47,112 nt of DNA from a virus: the IMG/VR virus record IMGVR_UViG_3300025151_000063, positions 1-47,112 of that record; one strand, given 5' to 3'. How positions within the stretch are numbered: the first letter of the stretch is position 1; each line of letters starts with the position of its first letter. The notes beneath the pieces were generated by a model that was not told the DNA's origin, made no database searches, and saw only the letters and a program-made list of their open reading frames with translations. Shown piece by piece: positions 16,201 to 24,644 of this stretch. The position numbers and the translations under genes were made by a program.

Positions 16201-17512
16201 TGACGGTTCGGGTCATCCGATATGGACGCGCATAAGCGTGGGCATTGTCGTCTTGGATGCCGTGCAACACCGCCCCGTTATCGAATGAAATATCGGTAAG
16301 AGTCCCCCCGCTTGCGAAGTGCGTTTCTCCGATGTTCACCGGAGAACCCGTGTATCCGCTTTCAAGTGCAATGCTATAACCCCGGTCCTTTCCATAAAAG
16401 TCCGACCCGTATTCAGGCGTGGTCACATGGAAATTGTTGAAGGTTGTTGAGGTAAGGCCGCTTGTGTCTTCATTGTCCTCATGGGCGAGGGTGGCTCCGT
16501 GGATCGTTGGCTTCTGATACGTTGAATCCGGGGGGGGCATATCGGCAAGATAGCACGAGTTCAAACCCTCAAGAGAAAAACGGGAATATCCATAACCGCT
16601 AAGGTTCGCCACATTACGTCCATTGCTCGTCTGCTTGTTCACCGCAGGAATGCCCATGTTGCCGCCATCCATTGGTTTCGCAATGAACTTCCACAACGGA
16701 ACGGTAGTGCCCACGCCTTGAACGATTGGGCCAAGGGTTGCTTCAGCCGAATGCGTGTTGCTCAAACTCACCGCCGGAATCGTGCGCCCTCGCCATGAAA
16801 CAATGACGCTGTGCTTGGCTGTGTCTCCTGCAACAGAAACCGCTGCTGATGAGGCGGAACCCGGCGTGAATGGCGTGGTGGAAATGGTGAAACGGGCCTT
16901 TGCTGTGCCTGACGTTTGACTGAACGTCTCAACCTTGGTGTAGGAATAGTCCGTGCTTGCGACCGTGATGGTTCCCGTGGGGGGGAGGTCTGTTGGGTAT
17001 CCGAATGGGTGGTCGCCGCTGAACTCCACAGTCACAGCGTTGTTTGCTGTGTATCGGTCTGCTGTGCCTGAATACGTTTCACGCCCCGACATCTTGACGT
17101 ATCGGGCTTGGAAACCTTGGTAGTTCGCGTCTCCACGTTCTGTTGTCTGAAGCCGCCGGTCATTGATTTTGGCCGCGATGAGGCGTGTTGCTTCTTCGGT
17201 CCCAAGGTCAAAGGTCAGGGACGAACCCGCTGCGGCGGCATCCGTCTTGGCTTGTTTCAAATCGACCACAATGACGTTCGTTGTCTCAGACGGCGCTGAG
17301 TCGTATGCAATGTTCGTTCGCACGATCACCGTCAGCCCTTGCTTCCACACATCTCCCGGGTTGGACGCATAAACCCAATCCGAGGCATCGTCATCATATT
17401 TGGTGTCCGGATAGGTGAAGTGCATGGCGAAGAACCCGCTCTTAGGGTATCCCGAAGATGTGCCGAACGGCTGAACGGCGGCGGGATACAGGGTTTTCCT
17501 GAAGGTCGCCAT
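10211..17512 (-). CDS. Giant tail-tip protein with LamG-like domain and hub-like C-terminus, 2433 aa
   Basis: Start ATG 17512 (TGATG with the upstream stop); GTG 17515 and 17518 are in-frame alternatives. The N-terminal about 1200 residues are Ser/Thr/Gly/His-rich beta protein. Residues about 1210-1440 form a LamG/jelly-roll module (PVLWLDAGD ... AEVIMYDRALTTTERES). The last about 300 residues (from LEARGLNVLDLFRTLSSIDG, then SPNEVIIEGDSV, GLKNSQEALRVAKSLL, LMPGDVVNVNLP) resemble the phage hub or tail-associated domain family (late control gene D/XkdQ-like). It therefore appears to join the ring-forming hub with a long receptor-reading region. It is the longest gene in the window and is internally unbroken. 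Confidence 0.7.
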   Translation of the reverse strand: MATFRKTLYPAAVQPFGTSSGYPKSGFFAMHFTYPDTKYDDDASDWVYASNPGDVWKQGLTVIVRTNIAYDSAPSETTNVIVVDLKQAKTDAAAAGSSLTFDLGTEEATRLIAAKINDRRLQTTERGDANYQGFQARYVKMSGRETYSGTADRYTANNAVTVEFSGDHPFGYPTDLPPTGTITVASTDYSYTKVETFSQTSGTAKARFTISTTPFTPGSASSAAVSVAGDTAKHSVIVSWRGRTIPAVSLSNTHSAEATLGPIVQGVGTTVPLWKFIAKPMDGGNMGIPAVNKQTSNGRNVANLSGYGYSRFSLEGLNSCYLADMPPPDSTYQKPTIHGATLAHEDNEDTSGLTSTTFNNFHVTTPEYGSDFYGKDRGYSIALESGYTGSPVNIGETHFASGGTLTDISFDNGAVLHGIQDDNAHAYARPYRMTRTVNSERVRGLTISNEHRVFDPLPVVDDQGNELILEGGSPFGTVIKDFVIENARTDESTGEEVIGPSDTFGNQTPNLSIQLPAPEEIPGDIFVRSAHDRVQAWADKSWGMGGLSIHDDTSKDFDTHDRMLVFHCTRMLHPSLSLVKTSSDITAGAVPSGTTRFFTAHRISDHAERGSVLTQTNNGTATGHPYPHHRIRFGRQGHSFVTPVGHRGTPMHLRRQLHRSFGSSYSLMMEAESEHRHFGFSSPDPSNTTTALYLDTLDVKGESGYDEATGAFAADNLAAEEITGARQNDQRRSGSGAANQDAEYVIAPGQVHTAVEGASQSVSKASVSTTTISGTATSTHLTLSTALSFSNRDDVGSEFMVNGFFLDQPVMFGGRPEPPTITKSGSENYFVRGLEEGVFVPKPGTELATVPPLAHHDPEAMNMMDARLFLASSSAWTQSTTSNRNLGAFDNRDTNTGAYPDAFLCTWLAEYSHPALFGTSREHYLTFRYRQMGMPKASTARSVRALLLENLSSDVFERLLAIQWLQNYGYNGLNAGGHGSAEGLRAAGAVLMGHSTVREAQGTARLIRATSGPVRYSRAEGIGDAIDPEHDGARVTVDTDATDSSPFTRFFYVESPMVATNVSRRLPVRGWGARSTSSALDMLAGDPTENTTNQQKVLKSGRFDGGIHDSMALMPDATDFGADWMMPNAYEGIERSHPVGFVMSGHTAEATPYHSTLRLSNDPPSEFDRIGIGRRLKVMENGLTSPTALASGAWDVEYVDTRPTALPVTSPVLWLDAGDLDLANGAAVTSWTDRSDNAFEFTQSSASAQPSLIKHQASMNNRPAVDCDGNDSLETAFSSVLNPTEMTVFMICEVDVDDGNFHGIIESRSSTPVTRAGFNLYADMATDNQWEFWVGSNTGWTQSLGGANSVVPGEAALVSFAVTGGNGSGGTATLDLRKDGTQLDTDTGAFWKSTAGPLNLGVVPSSLFLNGKIAEVIMYDRALTTTERESVESYLSRKYAISITASAHSGYTADDLDYTTRNKGLDPALDLVQFTGASTYSQGRSAGSVEYASSTFGASSSFFAHGGHILHTNATPVHYATSQKHYPVNGWGLATTSAGSVTKAAPIPLSEVSESRQVQSRAEPRLGLVIETENQRETNKPRTYGVVGTVAASLHSDLNIGRHFPVLPSWTVNAQFANRGMTTSGGSSAHAIADLDVKPTWSPDSNAAKGAIVASGDSVRFTPKTHAKDAWTVRGSADLPAWGGVYILRKTYLNRDDTDSKRVSLEGTVGHAGQPVRKTVDYIVRLVRPLKMFGYASDLLQDGWLHGARISSADTNDRSSQVMHRDKRYGVFEFNTDRNLGAIDLIASSDGALEIEWPDANEHDVVFHLIPSTAMLQHFKSDAQRKVGSVIRPDIEARYSQSSHPGGGERVHESESRYDADGNGTAGDYMKHTFDPHVIQNDSHGLLRPYFVVRQVITNGLVLDQVPGLPTAGTLGIGGASTWAYTSIQRNVLTGSSTPSFSVGDRLVLASNAVFASPVPAAPTFIDNAVIVNRVENGAWWRYDPAKGTVSKTSLSYRGLRPYDPTDFIMASQRPLFVNYSDDSAVVRPISRSTIQIDGRSISSTFHPPYLFDSEGGRWRVADTEVIQGTTRLVLRNADGVAEQAIAGQHGFVGVRTSDAAMHLLNDAAGEIAGFNIAGTRALTNFDHKANAAVNAHPVLRQMAEHSPTFTSLEARGLNVLDLFRTLSSIDGRQVVYEGNGLLVYSANVFRDEGARVGMESGALSVSVSRMFDSPNEVIIEGDSVADNEVVFAVVRDTEKMKKAAGADAERNLVRTLRRAIPGLKNSQEALRVAKSLLSRAENGAPLITLQGLLNATSLMPGDVVNVNLPTFGFVGRFAVFEAKHDYINLRSDIIVAQYEKGVEGLISEIQARIGNASTTEQPSDRDIVVDETTVTGAVRVASIMRVTVRNANQQAFVIGERGHGGIGKIGVRDGSKRGRAIGLSKSKTYEVK

Positions 17513-20500
17513 CACCACACATCCCGAGCAGCGAACAACTCCTGCGCTTCAGCGAAGGTGAGCGCACGCTTAAACACCGCGAACTCAGACGAATACCCGG
17601 TTCCGTTGTATTGGGCAGATGAAGACCCGACTCCTGCACCTCCGTAATATCGGGTTCCTGAGATAGACGCGGAAAAGGCGTTGAAGTATCCGGATTTGGT
17701 CGAACCATTGCCGAAGTCCGCAACAGCGGCCCCCCCATTGGTTGTGATTGGGGCTCCGGGGGGTGTCGTTGTGGGATCGAGATTGATGTAGGGAGGACCA
17801 ATTAAGCCGTGATGAATCATGGTCATTCCTCTCGCTCGAACCCCACCTGAAAATCCGGCCGAACTGTCGGTGTCGTTGTGGTCAGCGGTTCCCGCTGCAA
17901 GAGGTGGTGTGGTATCGACAGTCCTGAACCCAAGCGGGTCATTGTTTGGAGCAATACCCGCGCCCGTTGGGCCATAGTTCACATCGGAGGCCGTAGCCAT
18001 GTGGTTCGTGAGATCGACTATGGTGTTGCTTTGAGGGGAACCCGCTACCGTGAATGAGCCTTCAGAACCGAAGTAAAAGAAGAAGCGGCTGTTGGCGTTG
18101 TCGTATCCCGCCACCACATAGCACCACGTTGAAGGGGTGTATTGGAGAGAGCCGTGGGTTGTGGTCTGACCCACAAAGACCCCTGCTTGCACGTTCAATG
18201 GGTCAGATGCCCGAGTCACGGCCAATTGGAGGTGGTAATTTGAACCGTCATCAAGCGACCCGAGGTGAACCCCCCAAGGCACATCCGTTGAACCGTCGAT
18301 CCCGTGAATCATTGGGCCATCAAAACGTGCTGACGAGTAGGTTTTATACCACCCCGCTACCGTCCAAGAACCTGAACCGTTGAATGTGTTAAGAGGGTGC
18401 CGCTTGACGACCGCGCCCGAATCATATTTGTGAATCGCTGTGTGGCTTGTCGCATAATTCAGGGCAGCCCCATCGGGGTCGCGGGGCTCCGTCGGTCCTG
18501 AAACGGTCGTTCTCGCACTTGATGAACGGTTCCGTGTGTGGTTGGTGAGGCCGTAAATCTCGTCTTTGAACGTCTCGACGGTCGTGTTCCCTGCGATTCC
18601 CGCATTGAAACGGGTGTAAAGCGCAGCGTAGTCCTCGGGCTCACCCGCTGTATCCAAAACGGTCTTGTGGTGCAGGCCTCGGAATGAGTCCACGTTGATT
18701 GTGTCGTCGTTGGTCAGATCGGTGAAATCCAAGATGGCTGAAGCACCTGAAACATCGCCTACGTTGGCGAACCCGGAGAACCCTTGGGCGTCTGCATAGT
18801 GGTGCCTGTATTGACCGGAGTAGTCCTTATCTGACCCGTCGCTCATGTCGAACACAACGCCCGTGTGTCCTCCTCCGAAGAACAGGATGCCGTCGGCGTC
18901 CAAAGTCGGAGAGAGGATGCGGACCTTGACTCCGGGCAGGGCTGTTTTGGTGCCTCCGTTTGGCGTCGTGTGAAAGAGGTCATAGAAACTTGCGAGGTCA
19001 TCGACGGGCGTGACGCCTGTGAGAAAGACACAGTTCTCACCGGAGTTGCTGCTCGCATCATTCATCGCAATGCCCGTGAACTCGGCCAATTTTCCATCGA
19101 CTTCGATGATTCCCTTATTGGTGGCCGTGACCTCATAGGAACCCCGAACCAACAGGTCAAGCGCCTTTGTTTCGACTGCGATGTGGTTAATCGCCGTGGG
19201 CACCGACCCTGATGGAGCGGGGTCCAAAAGAGCGGGGGTGGCCGCCGCTCCTGTATTGGTATGGGCGGTTGGAGTGACCGTATCAACCTCCAAAATGCCG
19301 CCGATTCCGTCATATGAACGGAAGGTGATGTCGTCGGGGTCGGTGAAATCGTCACGGGTTTGAGCAGCACCGTGAGGGGCTCCGGTGAAAGTGGTGATCG
19401 GAACGAACGTCTCACCGTCCGGGCCAAGGGGCAGGGGGGCGGGGAACGAGTTCGCTTGATACAGGCGACTGTTGGTCGCCAACGGGCCACCGTATCCAAT
19501 GGCTTGAGTGGGGCGATATGCGTATGGTGTCCGGTTCTTCAACCACACCGCAAAGTTCCGTCCTGCTGCTCCGGGGACTGTGCTATGAATGACGATGCTG
19601 ATGCCTCGCTCACCGCTACGGCTCTCGACTTCTGAACCCATGAAAGCACGGACATACCCCATGTGGCTTCCGGTGTCCGTGGAGGCCGCATCAGCGGGTG
19701 GGTCGAAAGCAGATGAACCGACGGAGTTCTTCGCCTGTGGATGAGCCGCTGTGTTGATTTTGCGAATGACCTCCTCGACAGCGGTTGTGAATGAACGGTT
19801 GGTGTTGGCGACGTCGCTGAAATCAATGCGCTGAGGTTGAACGAACACGAGCGAGTTCCCGTCAGCCTTTTTCCCCTTCAAAGCCAAGGCATATGGGTAG
19901 CAGTCAATGGGCTGCTCAAGCCTTCGGTCATTGTTTGGGAACACCGTCTCGTCAGGGTCGAACTCGAAACCGCCCATGTTCGGGCCCTTGCCCTCCAAAT
20001 AGACTCGGGTTGAATCATTCGGGTCCACGGTCTTCGTCAAAGCGTCATCAAATAGCGCGTTGATGTCGTCTGCGATCTCACTTGCGTTCGTTGCGAGGTC
20101 TGCTGTGCTTCGTGAACGAACGAAGCCACCGTGAACAATGGGCATTCCTGCAAAGATTGGCCCTGCTGTGACCGCGGCTCCGGTCACAGGGTCCTTGATT
20201 GAACCAATCGTAAGCGAGGATGCTGCCCGTGTGGTGATTTCACCTTGAACTCCGAAGGGGTGAGATGCTCCCAAGAACCCCTCTCCGATGGTCACGAAGT
20301 CGCCTTGAGCGGGTAGGAACTCCAAACCCGAAATGCTTGGAATTGAGATTGTGACTGTGCTTGACCCGGAAATGTTTGTCGCGGCGGTTGCGACTGTCTG
20401 TTCAGACAACCGCTGTGCGCGAATCAAATACCCCGTTCCTGCCTTGTTCACTTTGACGGCGATGGCGTGAGCAGCCATCCCCCAATCAACAGCCCAACGG

Positions 20501-22305
20501 TTCTCATATTGGGCCATATGGGGTCGATTCATTGCCGTCATTGTGCAATCAACGGTCAGTTCAAACGCATTCGTTGAAGGCAATGGGTCGCCCTTCTCGG
20601 TTGTGCTTGGGAGCCTACGGTCCACGTCAAAGAACATAGAGGGAAACAGGGGTAGTTCCACGAGAGCCCGCGTGGAGGCATAAAGCGTGGAGGCGGACCT
20701 GTCGTTTCGCACGGACACGTTGCCCGTCTGAAGAATGCGGTCTTTCCAACCGGGCAGGTTGGGGTTCTGCTTGTATTCGGCCTTGAGGTCAGCGCCGCCC
20801 TGCCCAACGCCTCCGAGCGTCATGGTGACGGTGGGTGTTCCAAGGTCCCCAATCTCCTTCACAGGTGTCCCTTCGGCCAAGTCAAAGTCACGTTCTGCTC
20901 GCCGGTCGGCAATGTCCATCACCTTAGAGCGCCCCCGAATGGTCATTGTTTGGTGGCCGTCTGCGGAAGTCTTCGGTGTGATTTCCTCCACGCGGCCTTG
21001 GATCAGGGAAAGTTCGACCTCCACGTTTCCGGGGTCGTTCGGATTCGTTCCGCTTGTGACTGTATCGAGCAGGGCGCTGTGCTTGCTCCGCTTCGATGGG
21101 TGGACCAAGAGTAGGTTCTCGCTGTCCATGACGGCATTATCGATGATGTCGAAAGACGTCAGGTTGGAACGTGAAAAGGCGGATGGCGTGACTTTGGTTG
21201 AGGTGTGTTGCCGTTGGTCATTGCCGCCACCGGACACGACGGATAGGACGTGATAGTCCGCATTGGTTGATTCGTCCGGCGTGAGTGTTGAAGCAACAGC
21301 ACGAGGCCTTCCGTAGCCTTCTTTCGACGTCTTCCTCGTGACCATACACGTCTCGATGTTGATATGAGAAGATGGGGAGATTCCGCCGAACGGTGCAGAA
21401 GCCAATACGCCATCGCGCAGCGGCCGCTTGAAATCCTTAGTGGGCAAGGAAATGAGGCCGCCGGGAGCGATGATGTCGAACAGAACGTCGTCATTGTCTG
21501 AAGGAGGTGAAGCATAAGGCTTCAGAAGCAATTCGGACAGGGTGTGAGCCGTCCCGCTGATCGTGAGCGTCGTGGATACCGACGGCACCGTCTTGGTCAC
21601 GACGAGGTATCCTTGGTTGCCCGTCGCGTGATACCCGGAGAAGTGCGAGTTCACTTGGTCAGGACGAAGCCCTGTGCCCGCCACAACCTCGCCTGTGAGG
21701 TCCACCGCGTTGTAGTGGACGAGGATTTTCTCAGGGCCGCCGTTGTCTGTGATGCGGGCGGGACACACGATTGCGGCGACACGACTCTCCTTTTCGGGGC
21801 TAAGGTGACGGATGTAGGCATCATTCGTTGGCTTATCCGAAACGAGTTCAGCGGTGTGTTGGTAGTCCAATGACTTGAGAAGGAAAGGGCGGACGTCTTC
21901 GACAGCAATGGCGACCATCTCATAGTGGCCGCTTGCGGACAGATTCTCAGAACGTGTGGAGACATAGCCCCCTTCTCCTGCCTCAATCACGATCCGGTTA
22001 AACGGATGGGTGTTGCTGTCGGTTGCATAGACTGAACGGGAACGGTCCACCACCCCCGCGACCTCTCCTTGGAACACAGCCTCCGTCACCCGAACGGGGT
22101 CGTTCTCTTCAACCAAAGAACCGACGCCGAGGTCATCAGCAACATAGGTGAAAGAGTCGGTAATTCCCTGCACGGTTCGTTTGACCTCTTGTTCATCCGG
22201 GGAAGGCAGGCGTCGAAGAAAGAACTCGCCATCCACGACGTTGAATGAGGTCACGCCGGACATCCCGGCGTATCCCTCATCGGAAGCGTCGTTCAGGTTG
22301 CCCAT
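17512..22305 (-). CDS. Large tail-tip protein with C-terminal LamG-like domain, 1597 aa
   Basis: Start ATG 22305 sits in TGATG with the upstream stop; TTG 22308 is an alternative. The N-terminal about 470 residues have repeated beta segments (FLLKSLDYQHTAEL, EVELSLIQGRVEEITP, TMTIRGRSKVMDIADR) like tail hub or baseplate proteins. The middle is Thr/Asn/Gly-rich. The C-terminal about 250 residues (SWTVAGWYKTYSS, TWCYVVAGYDN, SSEFAVFKRALTFAEAQELF) match LamG/concanavalin-like lectin folds, which bind sugars or protein receptors. Neighbours on both sides carry the same type of domain. Likely part of the tail tip or a fibre used for host recognition; the exact position is unknown. Confidence 0.65.
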   Translation of the reverse strand: MGNLNDASDEGYAGMSGVTSFNVVDGEFFLRRLPSPDEQEVKRTVQGITDSFTYVADDLGVGSLVEENDPVRVTEAVFQGEVAGVVDRSRSVYATDSNTHPFNRIVIEAGEGGYVSTRSENLSASGHYEMVAIAVEDVRPFLLKSLDYQHTAELVSDKPTNDAYIRHLSPEKESRVAAIVCPARITDNGGPEKILVHYNAVDLTGEVVAGTGLRPDQVNSHFSGYHATGNQGYLVVTKTVPSVSTTLTISGTAHTLSELLLKPYASPPSDNDDVLFDIIAPGGLISLPTKDFKRPLRDGVLASAPFGGISPSSHINIETCMVTRKTSKEGYGRPRAVASTLTPDESTNADYHVLSVVSGGGNDQRQHTSTKVTPSAFSRSNLTSFDIIDNAVMDSENLLLVHPSKRSKHSALLDTVTSGTNPNDPGNVEVELSLIQGRVEEITPKTSADGHQTMTIRGRSKVMDIADRRAERDFDLAEGTPVKEIGDLGTPTVTMTLGGVGQGGADLKAEYKQNPNLPGWKDRILQTGNVSVRNDRSASTLYASTRALVELPLFPSMFFDVDRRLPSTTEKGDPLPSTNAFELTVDCTMTAMNRPHMAQYENRWAVDWGMAAHAIAVKVNKAGTGYLIRAQRLSEQTVATAATNISGSSTVTISIPSISGLEFLPAQGDFVTIGEGFLGASHPFGVQGEITTRAASSLTIGSIKDPVTGAAVTAGPIFAGMPIVHGGFVRSRSTADLATNASEIADDINALFDDALTKTVDPNDSTRVYLEGKGPNMGGFEFDPDETVFPNNDRRLEQPIDCYPYALALKGKKADGNSLVFVQPQRIDFSDVANTNRSFTTAVEEVIRKINTAAHPQAKNSVGSSAFDPPADAASTDTGSHMGYVRAFMGSEVESRSGERGISIVIHSTVPGAAGRNFAVWLKNRTPYAYRPTQAIGYGGPLATNSRLYQANSFPAPLPLGPDGETFVPITTFTGAPHGAAQTRDDFTDPDDITFRSYDGIGGILEVDTVTPTAHTNTGAAATPALLDPAPSGSVPTAINHIAVETKALDLLVRGSYEVTATNKGIIEVDGKLAEFTGIAMNDASSNSGENCVFLTGVTPVDDLASFYDLFHTTPNGGTKTALPGVKVRILSPTLDADGILFFGGGHTGVVFDMSDGSDKDYSGQYRHHYADAQGFSGFANVGDVSGASAILDFTDLTNDDTINVDSFRGLHHKTVLDTAGEPEDYAALYTRFNAGIAGNTTVETFKDEIYGLTNHTRNRSSSARTTVSGPTEPRDPDGAALNYATSHTAIHKYDSGAVVKRHPLNTFNGSGSWTVAGWYKTYSSARFDGPMIHGIDGSTDVPWGVHLGSLDDGSNYHLQLAVTRASDPLNVQAGVFVGQTTTHGSLQYTPSTWCYVVAGYDNANSRFFFYFGSEGSFTVAGSPQSNTIVDLTNHMATASDVNYGPTGAGIAPNNDPLGFRTVDTTPPLAAGTADHNDTDSSAGFSGGVRARGMTMIHHGLIGPPYINLDPTTTPPGAPITTNGGAAVADFGNGSTKSGYFNAFSASISGTRYYGGAGVGSSSAQYNGTGYSSEFAVFKRALTFAEAQELFAARDVW

Positions 22306-24644
22306 CAAATCACACCGTATTTATCGAGGAAATATCCATTCACAACCGACCGTTCAGTCTCAGTCATTGCTTTCTCATAGAGCAAAACCTCAGCCACGCG
22401 GAAGTCCACGGGCGCAAGGTTGCTTCCCGTTGATGACGTGGGGGTGCCCGCGTTAAAAGAGGCTGCCTGTCCAAATAGGCCAAACAGGCCACCGCTCAAC
22501 GTAAATGCAGAAGTCACCGAGGCGCTGAAGGTCACGGCGAGTTCGCCGTGGTGATAAACGAAAGTGTTGGTTGAAGTCCGATCAACGACAACCGCAATCA
22601 AGACAGTTTTGCTCGCTGTGGCTACGGGGGTCAGCGTCGTGGTGCTGCTTCCCTTGAACGTGTATGACCCTCCTGTCGCATTGCCGTGCAAATAGACGCT
22701 ACTGCTCCGACCAAACAGGGGAACCCCATGCGACGAATCCCACACCGGATTGACGAGCATGAAGATGGTGAAAGAGGGGTCCGCGCTGTGAGTCAGTTCC
22801 GCAGATACGGACCCTGTGTCGTTGCCGTTGATGAGCATAGAGCCGCCCACCTTTGCTTGCTTGATGCAGCGATGATTGTTGAAAAGCGCACTTGACTCTT
22901 CGACCACCCACGAGGATGCGCCTACCGGATAGACGCCGAAATCGTTCGTTGTGTTGTCTCGCCATTGCGTCAGGAATCCGCCGCTCACGTCGGTCCCTGT
23001 GTTGATGGCGTCCGCAGACAACCACATGAGCAGGCTTGTTTTCGGAGGGTCGGGGTCAGGGACGCTTGTGGTTGGTGCAGCCGTTCCTGTGGTGATGCGG
23101 CTACGGGAGGACACGAAATAGGCTGTATTGTGGTGAGGCCCTGAGTCCATGAAACGCTGACCTTGTGTGAAGAGGGCTCGGGTGAAAGCATCCTTCTGAC
23201 GCGAAACCCCCGAAGCGGTTGATTCCTTCTCGCCCGGATCGATGATGAGGTCTGAGTTCCCATAGGTCAGCCATACAGGTGTCCCATCCGCGTGAGCAAA
23301 AAGCATCCCTTGGTCCTCAGGGTGGTTGTGGTTGGTCAAAGCCGACGGGGATTTGACGTGGACGGAGAGACACACCACCTCATCGTTTGCGAAGTCAAGT
23401 TTGGTGATGCGGACGCGCTCAATGGGGTTCTCCATAGGGTCGAGGTCATCCGATGAGCCAAGCCCGATAATGGACCCTGATGAGGGGTCGAACACCTTGC
23501 TGTCGGGTGTGCTGCTAAGGCCCGTGATTGGATGAGTTCCTGACTGATTGATGACTGCATTCAGGGTGGTCATTGGAAGGACCGTGTCTGTGATGTAGCC
23601 CTCGGAGGATTGTGTGAACCCCTTTGACGTTCCCACGGTCAATGTCGATCCCGCCCACTTCTTCCTGACCTCAAAGGGATGAAGCCCGGTGATGTAGCCG
23701 CCCAACATCTCCAAACCCGTGAAGTGGTCATCGACACCCACGGGCTGTGGCGGGTCACGGATACGGAACCGTCCCTCAGAACTGCTGTTCCTGAAGTCAT
23801 ATCCAATGATGACTCCGGGGTCAAGTCGGCCGTCCGAGTCGCCGGGTCCGTCCCTTCCCTGTGAGGGCGAGGCCTCATGCGCGTTCCCGAAGAAACGTAG
23901 GTCCATTGAAGGGATTTCATCATTGAAGTCCCACAAGCCAACGGTGGCGTCCTGAAGCGTAAATGGTTCAAGCACAGGAGTCACAAGCCCACGACTGACC
24001 CTGACGCTCTCAATCATGCCTCGGAACTCCCCCCCGCGTCCACCAATAAACAGGTCTGAGGAACGGTTCTGAGCCGCTGTGCCCTCCACGAGGTTCACAG
24101 AAGCAGCGAGTTCGCCATTGAGGAATAGAAGCAGTTCGGTGCCTGTAAATTGACCTGAGACGTGCATGAGTCCTTGGGCTCCAATCGTCAAATCCTGAGG
24201 CTTGTGTTCTCCTCCTGAGTATGTCCCTGAATGGTCCTCCATGAGAACGGGTAGGTCAAAGGACGTCTCGGCCGCAAGGAAGCCAATGTCTGTCTCCAAA
24301 CCAAACATGACCTTGCCCGATGAAAACGGTTGCCCCGCACGCAAAATGAACGCACCCGGTTTCTCCAAGAGAACGCCCCCATAATCGGGAACAAAGAACG
24401 CCTCAACCGTAAATTGACCTCCAAGGTTGTTCAACACGTTTCCGTTTGAAGGGTAGTGCAACCTCCCGATCTTGGTCGCATTGCTGTGAAGCGAGTTTGC
24501 GATTGTGGTTCCTCCAAGTGCGCCCGTATATGCGGGGCCGAGAAGATCGACGCCTCTCTCCCTGTATTGGCCCGTGGGGACGACGATACCGTCAGTAAAG
24601 CCGTTGAACCGAATGGCCCTGCTCCTGAACTTGTGTAGCCCCAT
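22305..24644 (-). CDS. Tail protein with two LamG-like domains, 779 aa
   Basis: Start ATG 24644, TGATG with the upstream stop; a longer in-frame reading would run into that gene. Residues about 5-260 form one LamG-like unit (GGQFTVEAFFVPDYGG, LLLFLNGELAASVN, FRGMIESVRVSRG). Residues about 550-779 form another (LLMWLSADAIN, FTIFMLVNPVWDS, VAEVLLYEKAMTETERSV). The closing signature of the second, VAEVxxYxxAMTxTER, closely parallels IAEVIMYDRALTTTER in the 2433-aa protein, so these domains share ancestry. A role in binding the cell surface is likely. Confidence 0.65.
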   Translation of the reverse strand: MGLHKFRSRAIRFNGFTDGIVVPTGQYRERGVDLLGPAYTGALGGTTIANSLHSNATKIGRLHYPSNGNVLNNLGGQFTVEAFFVPDYGGVLLEKPGAFILRAGQPFSSGKVMFGLETDIGFLAAETSFDLPVLMEDHSGTYSGGEHKPQDLTIGAQGLMHVSGQFTGTELLLFLNGELAASVNLVEGTAAQNRSSDLFIGGRGGEFRGMIESVRVSRGLVTPVLEPFTLQDATVGLWDFNDEIPSMDLRFFGNAHEASPSQGRDGPGDSDGRLDPGVIIGYDFRNSSSEGRFRIRDPPQPVGVDDHFTGLEMLGGYITGLHPFEVRKKWAGSTLTVGTSKGFTQSSEGYITDTVLPMTTLNAVINQSGTHPITGLSSTPDSKVFDPSSGSIIGLGSSDDLDPMENPIERVRITKLDFANDEVVCLSVHVKSPSALTNHNHPEDQGMLFAHADGTPVWLTYGNSDLIIDPGEKESTASGVSRQKDAFTRALFTQGQRFMDSGPHHNTAYFVSSRSRITTGTAAPTTSVPDPDPPKTSLLMWLSADAINTGTDVSGGFLTQWRDNTTNDFGVYPVGASSWVVEESSALFNNHRCIKQAKVGGSMLINGNDTGSVSAELTHSADPSFTIFMLVNPVWDSSHGVPLFGRSSSVYLHGNATGGSYTFKGSSTTTLTPVATASKTVLIAVVVDRTSTNTFVYHHGELAVTFSASVTSAFTLSGGLFGLFGQAASFNAGTPTSSTGSNLAPVDFRVAEVLLYEKAMTETERSVVNGYFLDKYGVI

